This document shows positions 38,311 to 49,300 of a stretch of 64,000 nucleotides of DNA, piece by piece. A model generated the notes under the pieces. The model made no database searches and had not been told where the DNA came from. It saw only the letters and a list, made by a program, of their open reading frames with translations. Both the position numbers and the translations under genes were made by a program. The DNA is from Chryseobacterium capnotolerans (lineage in GTDB: Bacteria; Bacteroidota; Bacteroidia; Flavobacteriales; Weeksellaceae): the NCBI RefSeq assembly GCF_021278965.1, contig NZ_CP065589.1, forward strand, positions 1,307,001 through 1,371,000, in the 5' to 3' direction. Each line of letters opens with the position of its first letter. Positions within the stretch are counted from its first letter, which is position 1.

Positions 38311-38366
38311 AGAACCTCTTGTATCTGGTATTAGTTTTATTTTAAATAGTGTTGTTGTTTATGTTG

Positions 38367-38396
38367 TTGAAAATTAGTTAGTTGTTTTTAATTTTG
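38367..38396 (+). promoter_or_regulatory. Promoter of kup
   Basis: TTG (38367-38369), a 19-base spacer and TAATTTTG (38389-38396) match the flavobacterial -33/-7 consensus exactly. This places the transcript start near 38403, about 73 bases before the kup ATG. Confidence 0.65.
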
Positions 38397-38475
38397 TAGA
38401 ATTGCTTTAAAAAGATACACTAGGTATCATTTCGATTCGGAATTTGATTTAATTTGCATAAAAAACTAAATCATT

Positions 38476-40427
38476 ATGTCCGGACAGAACAGTTCAGATT
38501 TTCATAAGAGAATCACCCTCGCAGGATCCCTGATTGCAATAGGAATTGTATTTGGTGATATAGGTACTTCACCATTGTATACCCTTAATGCTGTTTTTCA
38601 CAATAAAATTATCACAGAAGCCATTGCCCTCGGTAGTTTAAGCTGTATTTTCTGGACTCTTGTTTTCAGACCACCATCAAATATGTCATTATTACATTAC
38701 AGGCCGACAATAAAGGTGAAGGTGGAATTTTTTCTCTTTATGCCCTAATACGAAGGTTTAGTGGAAAATGGCTGGTATTTATAGCCATGGCCGGAGGGGC
38801 TTTCTTAATGGCCGATGGAATTATTACGCCGCCTATGTCTGTTTCATCTGCTGTAGAGGGAGTTCAGGCAGTGGTTCCCGGGTTAAATACGGTTCCTATT
38901 ATTATTGGAATTTTAATATTACTCTTTATTTTTCAACAATTTGGAACTGATAAAATTGGAAAGGTCTTTGGCCCGGCAATGATTATCTGGTTTGGATTTA
39001 TTGCTGTCATAGGAGTGATGGCTATAGGGGATAATTGGGAAGTTTTCAGAGCGTTAAACCCTTATTACGCTTATCAGATGCTGGTAAATGAACCTAAAGG
39101 ATTTTGGTTTCTGGGAAGTATCTTTCTATGTACAACCGGAGCAGAAGCTTTATACAGTGATATGGGACATTGTGGGAGAAACAATATCAGAATCACTTGG
39201 ATTTTTATAAAAATTGCCCTTATTCTTTGTTATGCAGGGCAAACTACCTGGTTATTGAACCATGTAGGAGAGGAAGTAGGAAGCTTAAGTCCTTTTTACC
39301 ATATTGTTCCCAAATCTATTTTCTGGCTGGCATTATGTATTGCAACATTAGCAACCATTATTGCCTCTCAGGCGTTGATAAGTGGATGTTTTACCTTAAT
39401 TAATGAAGCCATACGACTTAATATATGGCCCAAACATATGGTTCTTTTCCCAAGCAATGTGAAAGGCCAGCTTTATATTCCTGCCATTAACTGGTTTTTG
39501 ATGTGCGGATGCGTGGGAATGGTGCTTTATTTTAAAGAAAGTACCAAAATGGAAGCCGCATTCGGATTGAGTGTGACTCTTACTATGTTGATGAGTACCA
39601 TTTTAATCAATGCCTATCTTCGTATCAAAAGAGTTCCGTTTATACTGAATATCTTAATCACAGGAGTCTTTTTAGCGATTGAATTAAGCTTTTTGGCAGC
39701 CAATCTTCAAAAAGTAAGTGAGGGTGGATGGCTTACACTGTTACTCGGTTTTTCATTATTTGCTGTGATGTATATCTGGTGGCGAGGAAGGAAAATGAAA
39801 TCAGATATTCTGTCTTTTGTAAAGCTTTCAGATTATCTTCCGCTGCTGGTTAAGCTGAGTACCGATGAAAAACTTCCGAAATATGCAACCAATCTGGTGT
39901 ATCTTACGACTTCAGACTCTGAAAAGAGAATAGAAAAAACAGTGATGGATTCAATCCTTACCTTCGGACTTCCAAAGCGTGCCGATATCTATTGGTTTGT
40001 ACATGTCAATATTCTGGATGAACCTTATGCTCAGAAATATTCTGTGGAAACCATTATCAGAAATGATGTTTATTATATTCAGTTTGATCTTGGGTTTCGT
40101 GAAGATCCGAGGATTGGATACTTCTTCAAACAAGTGGTGAATGATATGATTAAAAACCATGAAGTAGATGTAGAAGATTCCCTGGAGCAGGCTTATCAGC
40201 AGAACAAAATCGGTGATTTTAAATTTATGATTATGGATAGCTTCCTTTCCTATGATAACAGGATGCCATTCTGGAAGAATTTTGTGATGAAGGGCTACTA
40301 CAACCTGCGCTATCTTTCCGTAAAAGACTATATCAATTTCGGACTGGATAAAAGCCATATTGAAACAGAGCAGTACCCATTGGTAGTGGTTCCGTTTGCC
40401 GAAAATAAACTGGAACGAAAAGTTTAA
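38476..40427 (+). CDS. kup: Kup-family potassium uptake transporter (one frameshift)
   Basis: The N-terminal piece contains 'GIVFGDIGTSPLYTL', the hallmark of Kup transporters, and breaks after 'IFWTLVF'. Adding one T to the run of four (GTTTTC near 38667) continues in 'QTTIKYVIITLQADNKGEGG', exactly as the family demands, and joins the rest (from 38683) into about 650 residues. Length leaves 2 modulo 3, as for one lost base. About 12 membrane helices precede a cytoplasmic domain with 'VYLTTSDSEKRIEKTV'. It imports K+ with protons. The frameshift is most simply a sequence error, because every later motif is intact. Confidence 0.93.
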
Positions 40428-40465
40428 AAAAGGGTATATTTAATCACTATTGATGGTTATATAAT

Positions 40466-40515
40466 GTGATTCGGGGCAAAAATCTTCGATTTTTGCCCCG
40501 AATCACGCTTTTTAA
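40466..40515 (+). terminator. Very strong terminator after kup
   Basis: A near-perfect 19-bp stem (GTGATTCGGGGCAAAAATC with its complement) closes on a TTCG tetraloop and is followed by GCTTTTTAAG. It could serve both converging genes. Confidence 0.88.
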
Positions 40516-40536
40516 GAAATATATGGCACTGTATTT

Positions 40537-41499
40537 TTACAATGTCAGAACAATTTTACCAAACAAGGGTTTGACTCGTTTCGTATCTTCTATTCTTTGA
40601 TGAGCACTCTGAATTTCTTCCAGAGGAAATACACTGTCTATAACCGGTTTAATATGCCCGCTTTCAATTAACTGGGTGATAGAATGAACTTCGTCTCTGC
40701 TTTGTCTGGTAAAAACAAAATGATAGGTGGCATTCTTTTCCCAGGCATGAATTAGGTTTTGGGGTTGTGCAATATCAACTAAAGTCACAATTCTTCCATA
40801 ATCAGCTAAAGCAAGCGGACTGTCTGAAAGGGTAGTGCCTCCAACGGTATCAATAATTATATCGACTCCTTTGCCTTTAGTATGTGTTTGTATTTCCTCG
40901 ATATAGTTTTTGTGATGATGATCAATAATAACATCTGCTCCCAGATTCTGAAGTTTTTCATGTAAAATACTTTGCCCGGTAGTATAGACAAAAGCACCAA
41001 GCGATTTTGCAACCTGAATCGCCAGTGTTCCAACACCCCCGGCCCCGCCAAGAATAAGAATGGTCTCTCCTTTTTTTACTTGTGCTCTTACTACCAGCAT
41101 TTCCAAGACTGTTCCACCGATGAGAGGGATGGAAGCGGCTTCCTCATAAGTGATATTTGCAGGCATTCTTGACAGTGAAGATTCTTCAGTGACATGATAT
41201 TCTGCATAGCTTCCGGTATTGCCAAAACGAGGTGAATAGTAAACTTTATCTCCGGGTTTCCAGTTTTTGACAGCATCACCTACTGCGATAATATCACCGG
41301 CAATATCATGACCTGTTATCATAGGTAAATCAAATAATGAGGCATAATCACCACGCCTTATCTGGTAATCCAATGGATTGACAGAGGTTGCTTTTACTTT
41401 TACCAGTACCTGAGAAGGCTCTGTTATAGATGGAATTGGGGCTTCTTCGAGTTGGAGGACTTCCGGCCCGCCATAATTTTTGATTACGATTGCTTTCAT
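40537..41499 (-). CDS. Quinone-oxidoreductase-like NADP-dependent dehydrogenase (MDR family)
   Basis: A 320-residue protein of the zinc-free MDR branch. 'VKATSVNPLDYQIRRGDY' near residues 34-51, 'GHDIAGDIIAVGD' near 64-76, and the nucleotide-binding 'ILGGAGGVGTLAIQVAKSLGA' (trimmed) near 149-168 are typical of quinone oxidoreductases. The zinc-binding Cys set is missing. It follows the alpha/beta hydrolase gene (31 bases) and shares its transcript, both divergent from a LysR regulator. It probably reduces a quinone or enone, and the exact substrate is unknown. Confidence 0.92.
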   Translation of the reverse strand: MKAIVIKNYGGPEVLQLEEAPIPSITEPSQVLVKVKATSVNPLDYQIRRGDYASLFDLPMITGHDIAGDIIAVGDAVKNWKPGDKVYYSPRFGNTGSYAEYHVTEESSLSRMPANITYEEAASIPLIGGTVLEMLVVRAQVKKGETILILGGAGGVGTLAIQVAKSLGAFVYTTGQSILHEKLQNLGADVIIDHHHKNYIEEIQTHTKGKGVDIIIDTVGGTTLSDSPLALADYGRIVTLVDIAQPQNLIHAWEKNATYHFVFTRQSRDEVHSITQLIESGHIKPVIDSVFPLEEIQSAHQRIEDTKRVKPLFGKIVLTL

Positions 41500-41530
41500 A
41501 ATAAGATATTCGTTAAGCTAATGGTTATTA

Positions 41531-42505
41531 TTAAGGTAAGGTTTTCATAAAATCAAGAATCTCAGTACCGATTTCTGTAACGTGTGTTTCCAGTGCAAAA
41601 TGTCCGGTGTTATAAAACTTGAGGTGGGCATCCGGAAGGTCTTTTTTATAAGCTTCAGCACCTTCAGGCAGAAAGTAGGGATCTTTGTTTCCCCAGACTA
41701 ATAAAAGTTTTGGCTGATGTTTTCTGAAATATTCATGAAATTTGGGATATAAAGCCACATTAGTTCTGTAATCTCTCACAAGGTCGAGCTGGATCTCTAT
41801 ATTGCCTGGTCTGTCCAGAAATTTCTGATCTAATGTATACGATTCAGGAGCAATGAGAGAACTATGGGATACTCCGTGATGGTATTGAAAATAAGTAGCT
41901 TCTTTAGAAACAAAATCTTTAAGGGAGTGGCGGTTAGCTTCTGATGGATCTTTCCAGTATTTTTGTATAGGATTCCATTCTTTGCTTAGTCCTTCTTCAT
42001 AAGCATTTCCGTTTTGAGAAATAATTCCGGTTATTTTTTCCGGATTATTCATCGCCAGGCGCAGCCCTACCGGAGCTCCATAGTCAAAAATATAGACTGC
42101 AAAACGTTTTATTTCTAGTTTGTCGATAAATGACTGTATTGTATTGGTAAGATTATCAAATGTATAACTAAACTGTTGATGATCCGGAGCATCCGAATAG
42201 CCAAATCCGGGTAAATCTGGAGCGATGACATGGTATTTTGTACTCAGTATCGGAATTAGATTTCTGAACATGTGGGATGATGTAGGATATCCATGCAAAA
42301 GAAGGATAGCGGGAGCATTGACAGGGCCTGCTTCTCTGTAAAATAGTTGTAAGCCGTTAACTTGAGTTGTACGGTAATGTATTGACTGATTTTCCATAAT
42401 GCGATGATTTAAAATTGATTTTTGGGTAGATTGGCCCATCATTAGGGTATTGGTGAATAAACCAATTGAAAGACCTGTGATGAGTTGTCTGAATGTTATT
42501 TCCAT
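41531..42505 (-). CDS. Alpha/beta hydrolase, epoxide-hydrolase/dehalogenase-like
   Basis: The 324-residue protein has an N-terminal hydrophobic segment that may be a signal or anchor, then the fold with the oxyanion motif 'LLLHGYPTSSHMFRN' near residues 68-82. The nucleophile is Asp in 'VYIFDYGAPVG', which points to the epoxide hydrolase or haloalkane dehalogenase branch and not to the Ser esterases. The acid and base are in 'LLVWGNKDPYF' and 'NTGHFALETH'. It is first in a two-gene operon with a quinone oxidoreductase and is divergent from a LysR gene that likely controls it. The physiological substrate is unknown. Confidence 0.9.
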   Translation of the reverse strand: MEITFRQLITGLSIGLFTNTLMMGQSTQKSILNHRIMENQSIHYRTTQVNGLQLFYREAGPVNAPAILLLHGYPTSSHMFRNLIPILSTKYHVIAPDLPGFGYSDAPDHQQFSYTFDNLTNTIQSFIDKLEIKRFAVYIFDYGAPVGLRLAMNNPEKITGIISQNGNAYEEGLSKEWNPIQKYWKDPSEANRHSLKDFVSKEATYFQYHHGVSHSSLIAPESYTLDQKFLDRPGNIEIQLDLVRDYRTNVALYPKFHEYFRKHQPKLLLVWGNKDPYFLPEGAEAYKKDLPDAHLKFYNTGHFALETHVTEIGTEILDFMKTLP

Positions 42506-42563
42506 TGAATTCTTTTTGAGATTCCAAAATTAATACGGATATTTGATTATTAAAAACGATTAA

Positions 42564-42597
42564 TTATAATCAATGTAATCACTTTTAATGATTATAA
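42564..42597. promoter_or_regulatory. Probable LysR binding site
   Basis: TTATAATCA and TGATTATAA form a perfect 9-bp inverted repeat with a 16-base spacer, in the divergent gap directly before the lysR start. Such AT-rich dyads are typical of LysR-family operators. Binding is inferred. Confidence 0.45.
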
Positions 42598-42598
42598 A

Positions 42599-43462
42599 AT
42601 GAATACAAACGATTTAAAAATATTTGAAGCCGTTGCGGAAACCGGCAGTTTTACAAAGGCAGCGTCCTTAATGTTTACAGTTCAGTCTAATGTAACAGCA
42701 AGAATAAAAAGTCTGGAAGAGGAATTTGATGCTAAGCTATTTTCGCGTACTTCCCGAAAAGTAGAACTTACCTCCGAAGGAATCATCCTGATGCAGTATT
42801 GTAAACAGATTCAGCACCTGGTGGAAGAAGCCAAATATAATATCAGAAGTGGAGAAAATGTAAGAGGATGTCTGAAAATTGGTTGTATTGAAACAACCAT
42901 GGTTTTGAAAGCTCCGGAAATCCTCAAAACCTTTGAAGAAAAATATCCGGATATTGAGTTGGAATTTAAATCAGATACAAGGGATTCGCTGATAGCGGGA
43001 GTTTTGGATTATAGCTTGGACGCAGCATTTGTTTCTGCTCCTATTATTGCCAACGGACTGGAAAAAATTAATATTAAAGAGGAGCAGCTTGTTATTCTAA
43101 CCTCTTCCAAAGGTCCCCAATTACAGACATTACTTGAAAAAACACCTTTGAAAATTGTGGTATTTGATGATGGCTGTATTTTTAGAGAACGATTCGAATC
43201 CTGGCTGAGCCATAAAGGAGTGATGAACTATAAAAGTACTGTTTTGAATTCTTTTGAAGGGATTATCAACTTTGTAGAAGCAGGTTTGGGAATCAGTATA
43301 TTACCGGAAGAAATTGTGACTGCATATTATGGCGGAAGAGCCATCAAGACTTATGGTTTAAGCAAACAATTGGGAACGATGAATACCGTTCTTATTTTCA
43401 GGAAAGACGGACCACAATCAAAGGCTCTCCAATGTTTTATAGATATGCATTCACAAGGATAA
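42599..43462 (+). CDS. LysR-family transcriptional regulator
   Basis: The 287-residue length and the N-terminal HTH ('DLKIFEAVAETGSFTKAASLM', trimmed, then 'QSNVTARIKSLEEEF') are standard for LysR proteins. The C-terminal part is the usual periplasmic-binding-like effector domain, beginning 'GCLKIGCIETTMVL' near residue 92. It is divergent from the hydrolase and oxidoreductase operon, 93 bases apart, with a dyad in the gap. It should control that operon and itself in response to an unknown small molecule. Confidence 0.95.
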   Translation: MNTNDLKIFEAVAETGSFTKAASLMFTVQSNVTARIKSLEEEFDAKLFSRTSRKVELTSEGIILMQYCKQIQHLVEEAKYNIRSGENVRGCLKIGCIETTMVLKAPEILKTFEEKYPDIELEFKSDTRDSLIAGVLDYSLDAAFVSAPIIANGLEKINIKEEQLVILTSSKGPQLQTLLEKTPLKIVVFDDGCIFRERFESWLSHKGVMNYKSTVLNSFEGIINFVEAGLGISILPEEIVTAYYGGRAIKTYGLSKQLGTMNTVLIFRKDGPQSKALQCFIDMHSQG

Positions 43463-43625
43463 TATCCTTTTGTAACGTTCAGAATAACGACTGTTTTTTT
43501 GTGGATTGGAAATAATATCGAAAATATCCATAAACAGATTGAATATAAAGATGAAGAAGAACTGGGTTTCTTTGTTTTTTCGTAGTTTAATTCCGTTAAT
43601 TTATCAATCACATTTTATATACTTT

Positions 43626-44486
43626 ATGAAAAGGAATTTTATCAATCAAAATGGAATCTCAGATAAATTTTGGAATATTGAATATAAGGGAAATACACAA
43701 AAAAATGTGTTTGGAAAAACGGGAACCAAAGGCCGCGAAACCATTAAAGATTTTGAAGATGAATTGGAGTGTACCAAAGAATCTGAAAAACTGATCGCAC
43801 AAAAGCTTAAAAAAGGGTATACTGAAATCCTTGAAGATGATAAAATTCCGCAGAAAGCAGAACTTTCTGAAGCTGAAAAAGCCGATATTTATTTCTGGGA
43901 AGCTATAGAGAAATCCAATAAATATAAAAACGCCCACTGGAGCGAATATGATGTCGACGAACATTTGGAAAATCTAACCCTCTATCTTTCTAAATTCGGA
44001 AAAGAAAGATTGATCCTTTTTGAAAAGACCCTTCAGGAAAAACTGAGCGAACTTTATACCGCTGAAATTGCCGAACTGTCTATCATTCTTGAATCTGATT
44101 TCAAAACTGAAAATGGGAACTATATTTTTGACGGTTATCTTTCTGATGACGGATTCATTTATTTCCGTTGTTGGCTACTACTGAAAGGAAAAGAGTTTTT
44201 TGAAGATATTAAGAAAGATATACAGGCATTTGTCAGCGGGAAATATAGCTTTAATATTGGGGATTGTTGGGCAGAAGGACTGTTGTATGTATCGGATGAA
44301 GCCTATACTGAAAATCATGAAAATGAAGATGAATCAGAAATAAGGGATGCTGTTAATGAATGGTATTCGGATCATCATTATGACAGCATGGATCGTCAGA
44401 TGAACCGTGAACCGAAAAACGGGGCTGATCTTCAGAAGTTGTACCCGAAATTGGTAGAAGAAATTGGTGAACTAAGAAGCACATAA
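43626..44486 (+). CDS. WGR-domain and DUF4240-like protein
   Basis: I chose ATG 43626, giving 286 residues, since the WGR-like domain begins at once: 'DKFWNIEYKGNTQKNVFGKTG' style sequence, then 'GRETIKDFEDELECTKESEKL' style sequence with a typical WGR end. A DUF4240-like domain follows ('DIYFWEAIEKSNKY', 'LILFEKTLQEKLSELY', 'DGFIYFRCWLLLKGKEFFED' in part) at about residues 90-230. The frame extends back to 43506, but that part is hydrophobic and looks non-coding. WGR domains bind nucleic acids in some proteins; DUF4240 proteins are often near polymorphic toxins. Function unknown. Confidence 0.85.
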   Translation: MKRNFINQNGISDKFWNIEYKGNTQKNVFGKTGTKGRETIKDFEDELECTKESEKLIAQKLKKGYTEILEDDKIPQKAELSEAEKADIYFWEAIEKSNKYKNAHWSEYDVDEHLENLTLYLSKFGKERLILFEKTLQEKLSELYTAEIAELSIILESDFKTENGNYIFDGYLSDDGFIYFRCWLLLKGKEFFEDIKKDIQAFVSGKYSFNIGDCWAEGLLYVSDEAYTENHENEDESEIRDAVNEWYSDHHYDSMDRQMNREPKNGADLQKLYPKLVEEIGELRST

Positions 44487-44503
44487 GTTCATGTTTAATA
44501 CTA

Positions 44504-44538
44504 AAAACGGCAAATATCTTAGATGTTTGTCGTTTTTT
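44504..44538 (+). terminator. Terminator after the WGR gene
   Basis: AAAACGGCAAATATCT pairs with AGATGTTTGTCGTTTT (two G-T pairs), followed by T's. It lies 18 bases after the stop codon. Confidence 0.7.
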
Positions 44539-45171
44539 GTGAAATGATATTTATGATCACAATATAAGAGTTGCTTTTTCTTCATTGTTTCTAAAATGTA
44601 ATAATATTTATAGGGATTATGAATTATAATTAATTTTCTATCACCTATTTTATTATCCATAAGAAAAATATACTTTTGCAGTCAACAACATTAAGTTATT
44701 GTAACAGATTATGTTGTTTTCTGAGAAACTAAAACTAAACCTGAAAACTAATTAAACCGTAAAATGAGTAAAAACTATCTTGTATTTATCTTTAATACAT
44801 CAAAATTCGTTGCTTCAAACAATTTAAAACAACAGTAAATCCTCAAAATTTCTCTAGAATTACAAGTTATCGTCCTGAATTATCGATTTAATGATTTCCT
44901 ATTAAATCATATGAAGGAACCGGATAAAGGATTAATAAATATTCCGTTAACCCCCGGGGAAATAATACTCTTAGGGAGCTTTATGTTGTAAGTGATGACG
45001 CTCTATTATTTAATCAAAGAAATTTTTTAAATCAATGTTTATTCATTGGTCAAAATTCTTATGCCATAACTTTTGTGTTCAGCAAAAAGGGAAATAGAAG
45101 AACAGCAGCAGACAATACTATTAAAAAATCAAAAAATATAATTTATATAAAACCAATAAATTTTTACTATT
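44539..45171 (+). other. Long leader / intergenic region before the beta-helix gene
   Basis: 633 bases without an established gene. A TACTTTTG box (44671-44678) fits the -7 consensus and would start a transcript with a leader of nearly 490 bases. Within it are two short ORFs: MSKNYLVFIF... (24 codons from 44764) and MKEPDKGLINI... (26 codons from about 44910). I cannot support either as a gene. Confidence 0.35.
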
Positions 45172-46359
45172 ATGACAAAAAAACTACTAATCATGGCTTT
45201 TATGGGCTTATCAGGTACCATGGCTTTTGCAGCCGATCTTTATGTTAGAAATGGGGGAACCGGTGGAGCTTATTCTACCGTAAGCGCAGCTATTACAGCA
45301 GCTTCAGAAGGTGACCGTATTATCATTCAGCCTAAAGCCAATGGAGAAGCTTATACAGAAAATCTGATCATCAACAAATCACTTGCTTTTGTTTCCGAAA
45401 CCAATTATAGCAGGTATTTCATTAAAGGAACCATTACAATCAATCCGGCTGCAGGAAGAGTGGTAACCATCAGTAATTTGACTTCAGGGAATTATACCAT
45501 CAATGATGTAACAGTGAGTGGGGCAACAACCGGAGGAAGAACTACAATCAATCTTTGGAACTGTGATTTGAATAATGTGTTTACTAACCAATCTAATGTT
45601 ACAACAAACATTTCAGGTTGTGTCGTTAGGGGGTCTCTTAGCTTTTCCCATGGACGAGCTACGGCTAATAAAGCACAATTTATTACTGTCCGTTCTAGTT
45701 CTAATATTCAGGAATCTTCTATAGCCCCATCTGATGTTGAGGTGTATGGAAATATTGTTGATGATGTATTATCCTATACGCAGCCTTTTTATGATTTTAA
45801 ATTTAATAATAATTTTTGTGGACGTATATCAGTTCATGGTATTAAAACAGGGGGTTCTAATGAAATCATTAACAATACGCTCTATAGCGCGAATGCTGGG
45901 GATGTAGCTCCTTTGTCGATTAGCTTGAATAACACCACAAGTACGGGAGATATTGCCATTATGAACAATGCTGTGTCTTTTGTGGTGGGCCAAACCAATG
46001 CGTGTATCCAAAACAACAGTGCTAATGTTAATATAACAGCCAGTTATAATGTATTTACCAATCCTTTTGTAACTCAGGGAACGATGAACCAAAGTAACAA
46101 TTCAGGATCTGTTAATATGAACTTTAACAATACAACATACACTTTAACGGGTATGAATGTCAATGCCGGAAGCCCTGATGTAAAATATACAGATTTAGAT
46201 TTAACAAGAAACGATGCTGGGCACTATGGAGGTTCTAACAGCTGGGCTAATTACTGGCCTGCCAATGTTGGTAATAAACCTCAGATAAATTATTTGCTTA
46301 CTCCAAGAACGATGGTAGGAGGTACGCTGAATATCAATGCATCAGGTTTTTCTAAATAA
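45172..46359 (+). CDS. Secreted right-handed beta-helix protein
   Basis: A 395-residue protein with a Sec signal (cleavage after MAFA, about residue 21). The mature part starts 'ADLYVRNGGTGGAYSTVSAAI', the usual start of parallel beta-helix proteins, and continues with repeated short strands rich in Asn, Thr and Ser. I see no type IX sorting tail; the end is 'LNINASGFSK'. It may be an adhesin-like or polysaccharide-binding protein. The next gene, 21 bases on, encodes a T9SS-secreted RCC1 protein, so the two are probably co-transcribed. Confidence 0.8.
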   Translation: MTKKLLIMAFMGLSGTMAFAADLYVRNGGTGGAYSTVSAAITAASEGDRIIIQPKANGEAYTENLIINKSLAFVSETNYSRYFIKGTITINPAAGRVVTISNLTSGNYTINDVTVSGATTGGRTTINLWNCDLNNVFTNQSNVTTNISGCVVRGSLSFSHGRATANKAQFITVRSSSNIQESSIAPSDVEVYGNIVDDVLSYTQPFYDFKFNNNFCGRISVHGIKTGGSNEIINNTLYSANAGDVAPLSISLNNTTSTGDIAIMNNAVSFVVGQTNACIQNNSANVNITASYNVFTNPFVTQGTMNQSNNSGSVNMNFNNTTYTLTGMNVNAGSPDVKYTDLDLTRNDAGHYGGSNSWANYWPANVGNKPQINYLLTPRTMVGGTLNINASGFSK

Positions 46360-46380
46360 TGACTAACGATATAACAAAAT

Positions 46381-49300
46381 ATGAAGAATTATATCTATAG
46401 TATCATCGCTTTGCTTATGATAATACTGTGCCCGGCACAAGTATTCGTAAGTCAGGCGGAATATTTCTGGGATACTGATCCCGGAACAGGAAATGGCACT
46501 CCGGTCTCGGCTGTTGATGGAAGTTTCAACAGTGTTTTTGAACAATTAATTAAAACAGATATTGCTACACCAGGTAATGGCTTACACAAATTCTCTGTCC
46601 GTATCAAAGATAATACAGGGGTTTGGGGACCCGCTTTTACTAATGTTATTGATATTCAGCAACCTGTAACGTCAAATGTGATCTCTCTTTCCCAAGCTGA
46701 ATATTTTTGGGACACTGATCCTGGAGCCGGAAATGGTACTCCGGTATTAGCTGCGGATGGAAGTTTCAACAGTGTTTTCGAGCAACTTATTAAAACAGAT
46801 ATTGTTACGCCAGGTAATGGCTTACACAAATTCTCTGTCCGTATCAAAGATAATACAGGGGTTTGGGGACCAGCTTTTAGCAATGTTATTGATGTTCAAC
46901 AACCTGTAACGTCAAATGTGATTTCTCTTTCCCAGGCCGAATATTTCTGGGATACCGATCCGGGAGAAGGCAGTGGAACCCCGGTACTGGCTGCCGATGG
47001 AAATTTTAACAGCACTTATGAAGAACTGACCAAGACAGGAATTAATTTGCCTTCTAATGGTTTACATGTATTTAACATACGTATCAAAGATAATACAGGG
47101 GGTTGGGGACCAGCTTTTAAAAATGTTATTAATATACAAACTGCGGCCTCTTCAGGCTGCTGGGAAAGTCTTAGTGCAGGTAATTTCCATTCGGTAGGTT
47201 TAAAATCGGACGGAACATTATGGGCATGGGGACGTAATTCCAATGGTCAACTCGGAGACGGAACTACAATTGACAGAAATGCTCCTATTCAAATAGGAAC
47301 AGACAATAATTGGCTGAGAATAGCAGCCGGAGATACTTATACTCTTGCCATCAAGACAGATGGAACGTTATGGGCTTGGGGAAATAATGATTATGGACAG
47401 CTGGGAGACGGTACCAAAGCGGATAAATTGAGTCCAACTCAAATAGGAACTACTGCGGGTTGGAAAAGCGTAAGTGCAGGAAGCTATCATTCTATAGGGT
47501 TAAAAACAGATGGCACATTATGGAGCTGGGGATATAATATCTACGGACAATTAGGTGATGGAACGATTGTTGAGAAAATTACTCCTATTCAAATCGGAAC
47601 AGCAGCAAACTGGCAAAGTATTGCCGCAGGTTATCAACATAATCTTGCCATCAAAACAGATGGAACACTGTGGGCATGGGGATCCAATTACAGTGGGCAG
47701 CTTGGAGACGGAACAACAACAGCAAGGAATGTTCCTACCCAAATCGGAACAGCTGCAAATTGGAGAAATATTGATGTAGGAACATCTCATTCCCTGGGAG
47801 TAAAGCTGGATGGGACATTATGGACCTGGGGTGCTAATGCCAATGGGCAATTAGGTAATGGATCTACTATTGGTAAAAATATTCCAACCCAAATAGGAAT
47901 AGGGAACAATTGGCAAAGTATCAGTGCTAGTAATAATTTTAGTTTTGCTAACAAAACTGATGGAACACTTTGGTCGTGGGGAGCCAATGAATTTGGTCAA
48001 TTAGGTAATATAACAAGTGGATCAGTACTATTTCCTACACAAGTGGGTTCTTCTTCAGATAATATATTGATGTCTTCCGGGATTTATTATACTCTTGTAA
48101 AAAACATCGATGGAGTTTTAAAAGTGTGTGGAGATAACAGTTATGGACAGCTAGGAGATGGAACAAATAATCCGAAAAGTACTTTCGTCTCTTTGAGTTG
48201 CCCTTTAAATTGTCTTCCTCCTGCACAATTTTCAACAACTAATATAACTTCTGCAACAGCTACTATTAATTGGACAGGATCTAACCCAACTCCTAATGCG
48301 GGTTACTATTACTTATATAGTACAAGTCCATTTATTGGAGGTATACAGGGAACGACTTCCTCTAAAACAGCAAATTTGACCAATTTATTACCTAACACTG
48401 TTTATTACTGGTGGGTATCATCTAATTGTGGAAGCAGTCAGGGGGATTGGGTATCGGGTGGATCTTTTACAACACTTACTACCGCCGCAACAGGCTGTTG
48501 GGAAACTGTGAGTACGGGTTCTTTCCATGTTTTAGGAATAAAAACAGATGGAACGCTTTGGGCCTGGGGAGAGAATTTAGCGGCACAATTAGGAGATGGA
48601 ACAACAGTCTCAAAAAATACTCCAACACAAATTGGAACCGACAATAATTGGCTGAAGGTATCTGCAGGAGATAGTCATACTGCTGCCATTAAAACAGATG
48701 GAACTTTATGGACTTGGGGGGATAATCAGCAAGGACAACTAGGTAACGGGACTACAGTCAAGAGAATTGTTCCAGAGCAAATAGGAACAGAAACAAACTG
48801 GGTAAGTATTTCTAGTGCGGATCTTTCTACATTTGGAATAAAGTCAGATGGAACCTTGTGGGGTTGGGGATATAATGGAAGTGGTCAATTAGGAGATGGT
48901 ACTACCATTCGTAAAACTGTACCTGTACAAATCGGTACAGCAAATGATTGGAAAATGGTTACAGCAGGGGATTCGCATATTCTTGCCATTAAAACAAACG
49001 GAACACTATGGGGTTGGGGAAGCAACGCTTATGGACGCTTAGGTGATGGAAATTCAAGTGTAACTTCAACTGTAGTATCAATCCCCACTCAAATAGGAAC
49101 CGCTGCGGATTGGAAAAGTGTGAGTGCAGGATACTATCATTCTATAGGCCTAAAAACAGATGGAACGCTTTGGGCCTGGGGAGATAATTTCGAAGGACAA
49201 TTAGGTGATGGAACCAAAACTCTTAGAAGTATTCCAATACAAATAGGAACTGCAACAGACTGGAAAAGTGTAGCTGCTAACCATTTTAATTCTTCTGTCG

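Noticed and set aside
38787..40427. A Kup-like gene starting at 38787
   Set aside because: The upstream 38476-38748 piece carries the Kup N-terminal motif, and one T in a run of four restores a complete protein.
43506..43625. N-terminal extension of the WGR protein
   Set aside because: The translation is hydrophobic and irregular, and the WGR domain begins directly at the ATG at 43626.
46441..47160. CRISPR-like or non-coding tandem repeat
   Set aside because: The 240-base period is a multiple of three and lies within an open reading frame as 80-residue protein domains.
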